This document shows positions 47,702 to 56,131 of a stretch of DNA of 58,332 nt, in pieces (the first letter of the stretch is position 1; each line of letters opens with the position of its first letter). Origin of the DNA: Terrimesophilobacter sp044464485 (GTDB lineage: Bacteria; Actinomycetota; Actinomycetes; Actinomycetales; Microbacteriaceae); assembly GCA_044464485.1 (NCBI GenBank), contig JBIQLG010000015.1, positions 1 to 58,332 on the forward strand, read 5' to 3'. The position numbers and the translations under genes are program-made. The notes below the pieces were generated by a model. That model was not told the origin of the DNA, did not search any database, and saw only the letters and a program-made list of their open reading frames with translations.

Positions 47702-48783
47702 CTCAACTCCTCCGCAACCACTTGTGGTTCCGTTGCCGTTCGCGTCTTCGCCAGCCGAGCGATGCCGCCCGCGATACCGCCCGGCACGAACATCACCACC
47801 AGAATGAACAAAGTACCGAGAATGAACAACGGTTGCGAGAGCGGGATGCGCAAAATATCGGGCAAACCGCTCACGGCATCCGAGGAGGCGAACGCGGTGA
47901 GACGCTGGTCGAGAAGGGTGTAAACGACGCCGCCGATCACCGCTCCCCACCGGTAGCCGACCCCGCCGAGCACAACGATGACCAGAAGCGTGAGGGTGAA
48001 ATCGGCGGACGCGAGTTTTTGGGTCGCGCTGCTCTGAAGCAACAGATAGGTCATTCCGACGATCGTGGCGAGCGCGCCGCCGATGGCGAAGGTCAGCAGT
48101 TTCACAAAGTACGGTCGGATGCCGATGACGCGCACGCGCAGCTCGTTCTCCCGCGTTGCCGCGACGACGTGTCCCGCGCGTGACCGCTCGAACCACGTGC
48201 TCACGAGGAAGGCAAGCACCAGAATCGCAAGGCACAGCCAGTACAGGTTCTTCGTCTGGAGCACCCCCACGAAGAAGTCGGGAACGTGCGTGGTGTCCAG
48301 CGCGAGGCCCTCATCGCCTCCCGTGAGCTGCCCGGGATTTTTGCGCACGAGCACGGAGCCGGCCTGAGCGAACGCGAGCGTCACCATGGCGAAAGAGATC
48401 CCGGTGACGCGAAGGCTCAGTGCGCCGACCGCGGCAGCGATGAAGAGTCCGATAACGAAGGTCAGCACGACGGCAGGCAGGAGTTCCATGCCGAAGTGCC
48501 GAAGTGCGATTCCGAGCCCGTACGCGCCGATGGCGAAATAAAGGGCGTGGCCAAACGAGAGCAGGCCCGCGACACCGAATATCAGGTGGTAGCTGAGTGC
48601 GAGCGCTGCGATGAGCATGCTGAACGCGAGAAGCTGCAGTGTGCCCGGCGTATAGGTGGGACCAGGGAACACTCCCGGGATGTTGATGGCCAGCATCGGA
48701 AGAATCGCAAGGAAGCCGACCAGAACTCCGGCGAGCAGCCAGGTGACCAGAGGCAGGCGGAGGAACGAGGCGATGCGGCTCAT
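47698..48783 (-). CDS. livM: Liv-type ABC transporter permease (LivM-like)
   Basis: This 361-residue permease of the branched-chain amino acid/hydrophobic amide (HAAT) family has hydrophobic spans across most of its length. Markers are LSYHLIFGVAGLLSFGHALYFAIGAYGLGIA, the conserved cytoplasmic EAA-like segment TRENELRVRVIGIRPYFVKLLTFAIGGALATIVGMTYLLLQS, and LVIVVLGGVGYRWGAVIGGVVYTLLDQRL. It overlaps livH and the ligase gene by 4 nt each. The importer probably takes up an organic acid or an oligomer rather than amino acids, given the partners. Confidence 0.9.
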   Translation of the reverse strand: MSRIASFLRLPLVTWLLAGVLVGFLAILPMLAINIPGVFPGPTYTPGTLQLLAFSMLIAALALSYHLIFGVAGLLSFGHALYFAIGAYGLGIALRHFGMELLPAVVLTFVIGLFIAAAVGALSLRVTGISFAMVTLAFAQAGSVLVRKNPGQLTGGDEGLALDTTHVPDFFVGVLQTKNLYWLCLAILVLAFLVSTWFERSRAGHVVAATRENELRVRVIGIRPYFVKLLTFAIGGALATIVGMTYLLLQSSATQKLASADFTLTLLVIVVLGGVGYRWGAVIGGVVYTLLDQRLTAFASSDAVSGLPDILRIPLSQPLFILGTLFILVVMFVPGGIAGGIARLAKTRTATEPQVVAEELR

Positions 48784-49655
48784 GCTCTTCTCCCCAAAAG
48801 TCCGCTGGGTCGAACCAGAAGTACCACGGCAAGAAGCAGAACAACGACGAAGTCGCCTGTGCCCCCGAGATAGAAGTTTGCGAACTGCTGCAGCACCGCC
48901 ACGAGCGCGGAGGCGATGGCCGCTCCGCTGAGCGATCCGAGACCACCGATGACGGTCACGATGAAGGCGAAGATCAGGAGCGAGCCGCCAATGCCGGAGG
49001 CAACATAACCGTAATAGCTCGAGGCCAGCACTCCCCCGATTCCGGCGGCCGCGCCGCCAATGGCGAAGACCACAGTGAACGCCCGCCGCACATCGATGCC
49101 CAGTGCCGTCACCATGGAACGATTTTCAACGCCCGCACGAATGATGAGCCCGTATCGCGTGTATCGAAGAAACAGGACGATGCCCAGGAGCACGAGCGCC
49201 GCGGCAAGAATCAGGATGAAGCGGTTGTTCGGGATTGACGCCCCCAGGATCGACGTGGTTCCCGAGAGCCAGCTCGGTCCCGTCACGTAAATGGGGTCGG
49301 TGCCCCAGATGCCGTCGAACAGTGCAACCGAGGCAAGCGCAAGACCGACGGTCACCAGCACTTGCTCGATGTGCCGTTCATAGAGCTTCCTGATGAGGAA
49401 GAACTCGGTCGCGGCGGCGAAAAGGGCACCGACTACCGCACCGATGAGCACGGAAGCGACGAAAACGGCCCAGTTGTCTGCGCCGAGTCTGCGTGCGAGT
49501 TCCCAGCCGATGTAGGCACCGAGCGTGAGGAAGGATCCGTGCGCAAAGTTCAGCACTCCCATGAGCCCGTAAATGAGGGAGAGCCCGGAGGCGACGAGAA
49601 AGTAGAGGGCGCCGAGTCCAAGACCCGTTATGAGGAGAAGGATGACCGTGCTCAT
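48780..49655 (-). CDS. livH: Liv-type ABC transporter permease (LivH-like)
   Basis: This 291-residue permease has the family start LITGLGLGALYFLVASGLSLIYGLMGVLNFAHGSFLTLGAYIGWELAR and the EAA-like loop RAGVENRSMVTALGIDVRRAFTVVFAIGGAAAGIGGVLASSYYGY. FAFIVTVIGGLGSLSGAAIASALVAVLQQF follows. It pairs with LivM as the two membrane subunits. Overlaps with livF and livM are 4 nt. Confidence 0.92.
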   Translation of the reverse strand: MSTVILLLITGLGLGALYFLVASGLSLIYGLMGVLNFAHGSFLTLGAYIGWELARRLGADNWAVFVASVLIGAVVGALFAAATEFFLIRKLYERHIEQVLVTVGLALASVALFDGIWGTDPIYVTGPSWLSGTTSILGASIPNNRFILILAAALVLLGIVLFLRYTRYGLIIRAGVENRSMVTALGIDVRRAFTVVFAIGGAAAGIGGVLASSYYGYVASGIGGSLLIFAFIVTVIGGLGSLSGAAIASALVAVLQQFANFYLGGTGDFVVVLLLAVVLLVRPSGLLGRRA

Positions 49656-50377
49656 GCTTTGGCCTCCGCGTGAACACCGAGGAATCTCTTGGTCATTACC
49701 TCATCGTCAAGGAATTCATTGGCGTCTCCCGTGTGCACGACGCGGCCGCCCTCGATCACGAAGGCGCCCTCAGCCAGCTGACGGACAACCTGAAGATTCT
49801 GCTCCACCAGCAGAACGGGGACCGTCTTCGCGGCCTCCGCGAGAGCGGTGGCCACCTCACCGACGATGATGGGGGCAAGACCCTTCGTGGGTTCGTCCAC
49901 GAGCAGAAGCTTGTTCGTATTCACGAGCGCACGCGCAAGCGAGAGCATTTGCTGCTGGCCCCCCGAAAGCGTGCCTGCGAGTTGCGATGACCGCTCCACG
50001 AGGTCGGGAAACAGCTCGGCGACGAATTCTCTTCGCGGACTCGCATCGCGCTCGGCGAGCTTCAGATTCTCCGCGACCGTCAGAGTGGCGAACACCTCGC
50101 GATCCTCGGGAACGTATCCGATTCCACGCTGGACAATGCGGTGGGTGCGCAACTTGTCGAGTCGGGTCTCTGACCCTTCAGCCGAGAAAAACGCCACGTC
50201 GCCCTTGCGCTCGATGAGTCCGAGGATCGCCTTGATCGTGCTCGTCTTACCGACGCCGTTGCGACCCAGAAGTGCCGTCACTCCCCTGGAGGGAACATCG
50301 AAACTGACGTCTTCAACGACTTGCTGTCCGGCGATTTTGGCACTGAGTTTGCGCACGGACAGAATGAGCTCACTCAC
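49652..50377 (-). CDS. livF: Liv-type ABC transporter ATP-binding protein (LivF-like)
   Basis: This 241-residue ATPase has Walker A GRNGVGKTS, Q-loop region RIVQRGIGYVPEDREVFATLTVAENL, the signature GTLSGGQQQMLSLARAL and Walker B KLLLVDEPTKGLAP. The short length and GQQQ signature identify the LivF subfamily. It is coupled to livG upstream and livH downstream by 4-nt overlaps. Confidence 0.93.
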   Translation of the reverse strand: MSELILSVRKLSAKIAGQQVVEDVSFDVPSRGVTALLGRNGVGKTSTIKAILGLIERKGDVAFFSAEGSETRLDKLRTHRIVQRGIGYVPEDREVFATLTVAENLKLAERDASPRREFVAELFPDLVERSSQLAGTLSGGQQQMLSLARALVNTNKLLLVDEPTKGLAPIIVGEVATALAEAAKTVPVLLVEQNLQVVRQLAEGAFVIEGGRVVHTGDANEFLDDEVMTKRFLGVHAEAKA

Positions 50378-51135
50378 GCGACATCCCCCAGGTATGCACC
50401 CTGCACAGCCGGGTTCGCCATGACCGCCTCCGGCGTATCGTGTGCGAGCAGCTGACCGTGGTGCATGACCGCGACATTGTCAACGAGTCCCAGCACAACG
50501 TCGATGTGGTGCTCGACCATGAGGACCGTGCGCCCTGCGACTTTGTGCAGTCCGCGGATGACGTCCACGAGACCAGGCACATCGCCGGAGGCGACGCCCG
50601 CCATCGGCTCGTCGAGCAAAATGAGAGTGGGATCCGTCGCGAGAAGCATGGCGATTTCGAGCTTGCGTTTGTCTCCGTGCGACAGTACGCCCGCATCCGT
50701 CGTGGCGTGGTGCGCGAGCCCCACTTCGTCGAGGCGCTCTGTCGCGATAGCGCTCGCCTCGTCTCGCCGATGCGGAAACCGCACGATGGAGAGGCTGCCG
50801 CCCAGCTTGACCTGAGCCGCAAGTCTCACATTTTCGTGCGCCGAGAGCCCGTTGAACAGACTCGAGGTTTGAAAGGTCCTGCCAATTCCAGCCCGTGCGC
50901 GACGGTGAATCTGCTCGCGCGTGACGTCTCGCCCCTTCAGGCGGATCGTCCCCGATGTGGGGACGAGCACGCCGGAGATGAGGTTGAACAGGGTGGTTTT
51001 ACCCGCCCCGTTCGGGCCGATCACCCCGAGCATCTCACCCTCCGCGACCGCGAGCGTAACATCCTCGAGGATGCGCGCGCCGCCGATCTGGAGGCTCAGG
51101 TGCTCAATGTCGAGCACGGGCTGGTTGGCAGTCAT
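50374..51135 (-). CDS. livG: Liv-type ABC transporter ATP-binding protein (LivG-like)
   Basis: This 253-residue ATPase has Walker A GPNGAGKTTLFNLISGV, the LivG-typical GIGRTFQTSSLFNGLSAHENVRLAAQ, signature LSHGDKRKLEIAMLLA and Walker B LILLDEPMAGVASGD. It lies 12 nt after the substrate-binding lipoprotein gene and overlaps livF. LivF and LivG together power the importer. Confidence 0.93.
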   Translation of the reverse strand: MTANQPVLDIEHLSLQIGGARILEDVTLAVAEGEMLGVIGPNGAGKTTLFNLISGVLVPTSGTIRLKGRDVTREQIHRRARAGIGRTFQTSSLFNGLSAHENVRLAAQVKLGGSLSIVRFPHRRDEASAIATERLDEVGLAHHATTDAGVLSHGDKRKLEIAMLLATDPTLILLDEPMAGVASGDVPGLVDVIRGLHKVAGRTVLMVEHHIDVVLGLVDNVAVMHHGQLLAHDTPEAVMANPAVQGAYLGDVA

Positions 51136-51147
51136 TGTTCGCTGATA

Positions 51148-52341
51148 CTACTTTGCGACCGGCGGTGCCACAGTGTCGGCGTCGATCTTCTTGATCAACT
51201 CCGGCGTGTAGGTGTCGCCTGATTTCACGAGCTTTGCCTGGAACATCGGCTGCAGCAATGCGTGGTCTTCGGCGCGGATAGTGAGCTTGCCCTTGACGGA
51301 GTCGAAGCTCCAGCCTTCGAGCGACTTGATCATCTTCTGCACGTCGTCACCGCCGCCCTTCTTGATGGCGTGGACGATCATCTGGGCCGCGACGAAGCCG
51401 TCCGGCGTGAACAGGTCAGCCTTCTCGCCGTTCTTGTCGAGGAACTTGATCATCGTCTTTTCGATGTCAGTTCCACCAGCGCCCGCGAAATAGTGGTTGA
51501 GGAAGCTGATGTCTTCACTCGCCGCACCATAGGCGCCGTAGCTGGCGATATCACCGAGCCCGGTGACGACCGGGAACTGGTCGAACACGCCCTGCTGCGA
51601 GAGCGCCTGCCACATGGCACCCGTCGTTGCACCCGCCCACGCAACGAAGACCATGTCGGGCTTCGCGTCGACGAGTTTCTGCGCAAACGGCGTGAACTCA
51701 GTGGCATCCTCGGGAACGAGTTCTCCGGTCACGGTTGCGCCCTTGGCTCCGAGCACAGCGGTGACACCCGCGACGTTGCCCTGGCCAAATGCGGTGTCCT
51801 GAGCGAACACGACAACCTTTTTGCCGGAAAGATCGCCCACGAAGGTTCCCGCGGTAGCGACGTCCTGCATAGTTTGACGTCCGGATCGGAAGGTGTACTC
51901 GTTCACGCCCGTGATCGCGTCAGCCGCTGCCGGACCGGAAATGTAGAGAATCTTGTTTTGCGCGGCCTGCTCGGCGACCGCGAGCGCGATTCCGGAAGAA
52001 ACGGTTCCCGCAATGATCTGCGTGCCGTTGCCGATCGCTTCCTTCGCGGCGGAGACGGCCTTGTCGGAATCGCCCGCATCATCCGTGTACGTGATGTCGA
52101 GGGCGCGACCGTCGACCTTGCCGGTACCGTCTGTCGCGTAGTCGAGCCCCGCCTTCAATCCCTGAGTGTACTCGGCGCCATAACCCGCGAGCGGACCGGT
52201 GGTCGAGGTGATGATGGAAATTTTGACGGGCGCGAGTTCCGCGCCGTCGTTCGACTGATCTGCTGTGGGAGCGCATCCGGCGAGAGCCAGACCTGCAACG
52301 GCCAGGATGGCCGGTGCGAGGTACTTCTTTCTTGCTCGCAT
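51148..52341 (-). CDS. Substrate-binding lipoprotein of the Liv-type importer
   Basis: This 397-residue periplasmic-type binding protein of the HAAT/ANF family has a signal peptide with lipobox ALAGC (Cys23). VKISIITSTTGPLAGYGAEYTQGLKAGLDYATDGTG follows; later come IAGTVSSGIALAVAEQAAQNKILYISGPAA and VVVFAQDTAFGQGNVAGVTAVLGAKGA. ATG 52341 was chosen (AAAGG 7 nt upstream, signal peptide starts MRARKKYL); ATG 52356 is possible. It is the first gene of the 12-gene operon and determines uptake specificity. The sequence alone does not tell the ligand. Confidence 0.92.
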   Translation of the reverse strand: MRARKKYLAPAILAVAGLALAGCAPTADQSNDGAELAPVKISIITSTTGPLAGYGAEYTQGLKAGLDYATDGTGKVDGRALDITYTDDAGDSDKAVSAAKEAIGNGTQIIAGTVSSGIALAVAEQAAQNKILYISGPAAADAITGVNEYTFRSGRQTMQDVATAGTFVGDLSGKKVVVFAQDTAFGQGNVAGVTAVLGAKGATVTGELVPEDATEFTPFAQKLVDAKPDMVFVAWAGATTGAMWQALSQQGVFDQFPVVTGLGDIASYGAYGAASEDISFLNHYFAGAGGTDIEKTMIKFLDKNGEKADLFTPDGFVAAQMIVHAIKKGGGDDVQKMIKSLEGWSFDSVKGKLTIRAEDHALLQPMFQAKLVKSGDTYTPELIKKIDADTVAPPVAK

Positions 52342-52431
52342 TTTCTTGCCTTTCATGCTGTGTGACGTGGGGAATCGTCCAAACATGACAGACGATTCAG
52401 GTCTCAGTAAACTAACCCGTGTCACGCTAGA

Positions 52432-52447
52432 GTGTCAACTAGGACAC
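52432..52447. promoter_or_regulatory. Inverted repeat GTGTC-N6-GACAC in the binding-protein/thiolase divergent region
   Basis: A perfect 5-bp inverted repeat with a 6-bp spacer, with a further GTGTCAC copy just upstream (52420-52426). It sits between the divergent importer operon and the thiolase gene and is a candidate TetR site. Confidence 0.35.
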
Positions 52448-52483
52448 ACCGTCTGTTATCCCCTCATCGCAATGGAGCACACA

Positions 52484-53659
52484 ATGAATCAGCGCGAAGT
52501 CGTCATCCTCTCAGGAGCGCGCACCCCACTCGGCAGGCTGAACGGATCCCTCTCGAGTCTCAGCTCGGTGCAGCTGGGAGCAATAGCGCTGCGCGCAGCC
52601 ATCGAGCGCTCGGGAGTGGATGTCGGCGATATTGACGCCGTGCTGTTCGGTCAGGTTCTCCAGGCGGGCGTCGGTCAGGGCCCGGCGAGGCAAACCTCGA
52701 TCGGCGCGGGAATCAGCTTCGATGTGCCTGCCACCACCATCAACAAACTTTGCCTCTCGGGACTGACGACCATCATTGACGGCGCGCGTCTCATCCGATC
52801 CGGCGAAGCGGAAGTGGTCGCGGTCGGCGGGCAGGAATCCATGAGCAATGCCCCGCACCTGCTCATGGGATCGCGCAAAGGCTGGCCGTACGGAACGGTG
52901 GCTGCACTCGACCACATGGCGCACGACGGCCTGTCCGACGCCTTCGATCACGACTCCATGGGTCTCTCGACTGAGCGCCACAACGTGCCGCTCGGAATCT
53001 CCCGCGGTGATCAGGATCGCATTGCAGTGGCCTCCCACCAGCGGGCCGCCGCCGCCGCCGAGTTGCTCGCGGAAGAGATCACACCCGTTACGGTCAAGGG
53101 TCGAAAAGGCGACACCGTCGTGAGCACCGACGAAGGTATCCGACCCGACACCACCGACGAGAGCCTGAGCGCTCTGAAGCCCGCCTTCGACCCGGAAGGC
53201 ACCATCACGGCGGGAAACTCTTCACAGATCAGCGACGGCGCCGCCGCCCTCATCGTGTGCAGCCGCGACTACGCCGAAGCGCACGGCCTCGAATGGCTCG
53301 CGCTGCTCGGTGCGCCGGGACAGGTCGCCGGGCCGGACAACTCGCTTCACGCGCAGCCCGCGCACGCTATCGCCGCTGCACTCGAGCGAGAGGGTTGGGA
53401 AGCCAGCGATCTCGACTTCCTGGAGATCAATGAAGCCTTCGCGGCGGTGTCGCTGCACTCCACGCGAGCGCTCGGCGTAAGCCACGACATTGTCAACATT
53501 CACGGCGGGGCGATCGCGCTCGGACATCCCATTGGAGCCTCCGGAGCGCGACTCGCGCTGCATGCCGCATATGAACTGGGAAGGCGTGGCACGGGCCGGG
53601 CCGCTGTCTCGCTGTGCGGAGGCGGTGGCCAGGGCGAAGCGCTGCTTCTGAGCCGCTGA
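52484..53659 (+). CDS. Acetyl-CoA acetyltransferase (thiolase)
   Basis: This 391-residue degradative/biosynthetic thiolase has the nucleophile Cys90 in INKLCLSG, His348 in GHPIGASGARL and Cys378 in SLCGGGGQG. NEAFAAVSLHSTRALG lies nearby. It cleaves acetoacetyl-CoA to two acetyl-CoA (or 3-oxoadipyl-CoA if it substitutes for the missing PaaJ). ATG 52484 has GGAG 6 nt upstream. It is divergent from the importer operon across a 142-bp region that contains an inverted repeat, and so is likely under the same regulator. Confidence 0.93.
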   Translation: MNQREVVILSGARTPLGRLNGSLSSLSSVQLGAIALRAAIERSGVDVGDIDAVLFGQVLQAGVGQGPARQTSIGAGISFDVPATTINKLCLSGLTTIIDGARLIRSGEAEVVAVGGQESMSNAPHLLMGSRKGWPYGTVAALDHMAHDGLSDAFDHDSMGLSTERHNVPLGISRGDQDRIAVASHQRAAAAAELLAEEITPVTVKGRKGDTVVSTDEGIRPDTTDESLSALKPAFDPEGTITAGNSSQISDGAAALIVCSRDYAEAHGLEWLALLGAPGQVAGPDNSLHAQPAHAIAAALEREGWEASDLDFLEINEAFAAVSLHSTRALGVSHDIVNIHGGAIALGHPIGASGARLALHAAYELGRRGTGRAAVSLCGGGGQGEALLLSR

Positions 53660-53664
53660 CCGCG

Positions 53665-54993
53665 CTACAGCACGCTGATCGGCTTGACGATGTCCGCGTA
53701 GATGAGCAGCAGGCTCATCGCGCCCAACAGAATGACCACGGCAAAGGTCAACGGAATCACCTTCGCGGTATCCACGGGGCCGGGATCACGCCGCTTGAAG
53801 AGTTTCGCGAAGAAGCGCCTGATGCCCTCCCACAGTGCGCCGGCAACGTGACCCCCGTCGAGGGGCATGAGCGGGATGAGGTTGAACACGAGGAGCGCGA
53901 CGTTGACCGACCCCACGAGCCCGATGAGATAGGCGGCGCGATCCGCAATCGGGATCGTGTTGATGCTCGTCACTTCACCCGCGATTCTGCCGACCCCGAC
54001 GACGCTCAGCGGGCCGTTGGGGTCCCTTGCTTCCGAGCCGAACGCGGCGTTCCACACGTCGACGAGGCGCTGCGGAAGATGAACAATTATGTTGGTGACG
54101 GCCACGATGTTGTTGCCGACAGCGGGAATCGCCGCGGTGATCGGTTGCGGCACATACTCATACGCCGGGGTGATTCCCACCATCCCGACGTTCTCCGTGA
54201 GCGGCTTTCCGTCCGCCCCGGTTGCCACCTTGCCATCATCCGTGTACACGTAGCGCTGCGTCAGCGCGGGCGTCACGGCGAGAGACACCGGTGCCCCGTC
54301 GCGCTCCACCACGAACTCAATTTGTTTGGAGGGAGACTGCTGGATGATTTTCGTGGCCTGCGCCCAAGCCGTCACGGGCGTTCCGTTGACGCTCAGCAGC
54401 TTGTCCCCTGGCTGAATTCCCGCCCTCGCCCCCGGCGCCTCCGGGTCGCTCGGCGCACACGAGGTCTGTGAGCTTGTCGCGGGAAGCAGGCATTCGCTCA
54501 CGCTTCCGATAGTGGTACTGACCTGTTGAACGCCGAAACCGCTCAAGACAATTGCGAAGAGCACGACCGCGATGACCAGATTCATGAACGGGCCGCCGAG
54601 CATGATGATGATGCGCTTCCAGATGGCGAGGCCGAAGAACGTGCGATGTTCCTCGCCATCCGGCACGGTCTGGGCGCTCACGGTTCTCGCATCCTGCACC
54701 ATGGTCTGGAAAAACCCCGTGCTCGCGGTGCGCGCTTTCCCGCCTGGCTTCACGGGCGGGAACATTCCCGCCATCGAAATGTAGCCCCCTAGTGGAATGG
54801 CCTTGAATCCGTACTCCGTCTCGCCGCGTTTTCGCGACCAGATGGTGGGCCCGAAACCGATCATGTACTGCCCGACCCGCACGCCGAAGAGCTTGGCCGG
54901 AATCAGGTGCCCCAACTCGTGGAGGGCAATGGAAACAGCGAGCCCGAGGGCAACGATCACGATGCCGAGAATGTAGAGGAGCACGGTTTCCAT
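53665..54993 (-). CDS. rip: RIP-type site-2 metalloprotease (RseP/Rip1 family)
   Basis: This membrane zinc protease cleaves anti-sigma factors and other membrane substrates within the bilayer. The 442-residue protein has the zinc motif HELGH in its first helix (His25, Glu26, His29), the second half-site MPLDGGHVAGAL near the C-terminus, a central PDZ domain (ARAGIQPGDKLLSVNGTPVTAWAQ) and about four membrane spans. It follows dxr by 19 nt. In most actinobacteria ispG comes next; here the thiolase faces it and the catabolic operon lies between. Stop codons of rip and thiolase are only 5 bp apart. Confidence 0.94.
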   Translation of the reverse strand: METVLLYILGIVIVALGLAVSIALHELGHLIPAKLFGVRVGQYMIGFGPTIWSRKRGETEYGFKAIPLGGYISMAGMFPPVKPGGKARTASTGFFQTMVQDARTVSAQTVPDGEEHRTFFGLAIWKRIIIMLGGPFMNLVIAVVLFAIVLSGFGVQQVSTTIGSVSECLLPATSSQTSCAPSDPEAPGARAGIQPGDKLLSVNGTPVTAWAQATKIIQQSPSKQIEFVVERDGAPVSLAVTPALTQRYVYTDDGKVATGADGKPLTENVGMVGITPAYEYVPQPITAAIPAVGNNIVAVTNIIVHLPQRLVDVWNAAFGSEARDPNGPLSVVGVGRIAGEVTSINTIPIADRAAYLIGLVGSVNVALLVFNLIPLMPLDGGHVAGALWEGIRRFFAKLFKRRDPGPVDTAKVIPLTFAVVILLGAMSLLLIYADIVKPISVL

Positions 54994-55012
54994 GGAGTGA
55001 GAGTACCTGCCG

Positions 55013-56095
55013 TTAACTGTGGATGAGCTTATTGGCCGCGGACCGCGCCCAGAGCTCTGCCTGGACGAGGCTTTGCAGCGTCACATCCCCGCTCTCCGGC
55101 ACGAAGTCGTTCACGACGCGATCGATCGTGTCGACGATATCGGGGAAGCGAATTTCACCCGCATGAAATGCGACGACGGCTTCTTCGTTCGCCGCATTGA
55201 ACACGGCAGGGTATGCGCCGCCGGCAATCCCAGCTTTTCGCGCGAGAGCGACCGCGGGGAATGCCTCAGACTCGAGCGGCTCGAAGGTCCATTTCGTGGG
55301 AGCCGTCCAGTCGAGGGGAACCCCTGCCCCGGCAACGCGGCGGGGCCAATCAAGCGCCATCGAAATGGGCAATCGCATGTTTGGCGGCGAAGCCTGGGCA
55401 ATCGTCGATCCGTCAACGAATTCCACCATCGAGTGCACGATCGACTGCGGGTGCACGACGACGTCGATTCGTTCATACGGCACGCCGAACAGCACGTGCG
55501 CCTCGATCACTTCGAGGCCTTTGTTGACCATGGTCGCCGAATTCGTGGTGACGACGGGGCCCATGTTCCAGTTGGGATGAGCCAGCGCCTCCTCCGACGT
55601 GACGCTGTACAGCGACTCTCGGCTTCGACCGCGGAACGGACCGCCAGAAGCGGTGAGTACGAGTCGACGCACTTCGTTGCTCTCCCCCGCCTGCAACGCC
55701 TGCGCGATCGCCGAGTGTTCCGAGTCCACGGGCACAATCTGGCCGGGTGCTGCGACGCGGGTGACGAGTTCACCACCGACGATGAGGCTCTCTTTGTTGG
55801 CGAGAGCAAGCGTGCGTCCGGACTCGAGAGCGGCGAGCGTCGGACCGAGACCGACGGAACCGGTGATGCCGTTGAGGACGACATCCGCCTCCACCGTGCG
55901 CACGAGCTGTTCCGCCTCGCTCACGCCAAGCGCCACGTGTTCCGCTGCGAATTCTGACGCTTGCGCGCTCAGGAGAGCGCGATTGCTTCCCGCCGCAAGT
56001 CCGACCACAACGAACCGATCCGGGTTCGCGCCGATGACCTCAAGCGCCTGCACGCCAATCGAGCCGGTGGAACCCAGCACGATCACTTTACGCAC
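55013..56095 (-). CDS. dxr: 1-deoxy-D-xylulose 5-phosphate reductoisomerase
   Basis: Dxr makes MEP, committing carbon to isoprenoids. The 360-residue protein has the NADPH site LGSTGSIGVQALEV, ANKESLIVGG, the metal/substrate residues in VPVDSEHSAIAQAL, ASGGPFRG, PNWNMGP, and ATMVNKGLEVIEAHVLF. Length is a little shorter than E. coli Dxr (398). It is followed by rip in the conserved order. Confidence 0.96.
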   Translation of the reverse strand: MRKVIVLGSTGSIGVQALEVIGANPDRFVVVGLAAGSNRALLSAQASEFAAEHVALGVSEAEQLVRTVEADVVLNGITGSVGLGPTLAALESGRTLALANKESLIVGGELVTRVAAPGQIVPVDSEHSAIAQALQAGESNEVRRLVLTASGGPFRGRSRESLYSVTSEEALAHPNWNMGPVVTTNSATMVNKGLEVIEAHVLFGVPYERIDVVVHPQSIVHSMVEFVDGSTIAQASPPNMRLPISMALDWPRRVAGAGVPLDWTAPTKWTFEPLESEAFPAVALARKAGIAGGAYPAVFNAANEEAVVAFHAGEIRFPDIVDTIDRVVNDFVPESGDVTLQSLVQAELWARSAANKLIHS

Positions 56096-56131
56096 GATGT
56101 GTCACCCGCAATCCGCCGTCTGTTGGCCGAA

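Noticed and set aside
46520..47923. 467-codon plus-strand frame over the acyl-CoA ligase
   Set aside because: Antisense shadow of the ligase with no family signature.
47702..48235. Upstream extension of the ligase frame into livM
   Set aside because: The extension is arginine-rich and overlaps livM; the ATG at 47701, coupled to the livM stop, gives the normal ligase N-terminus.
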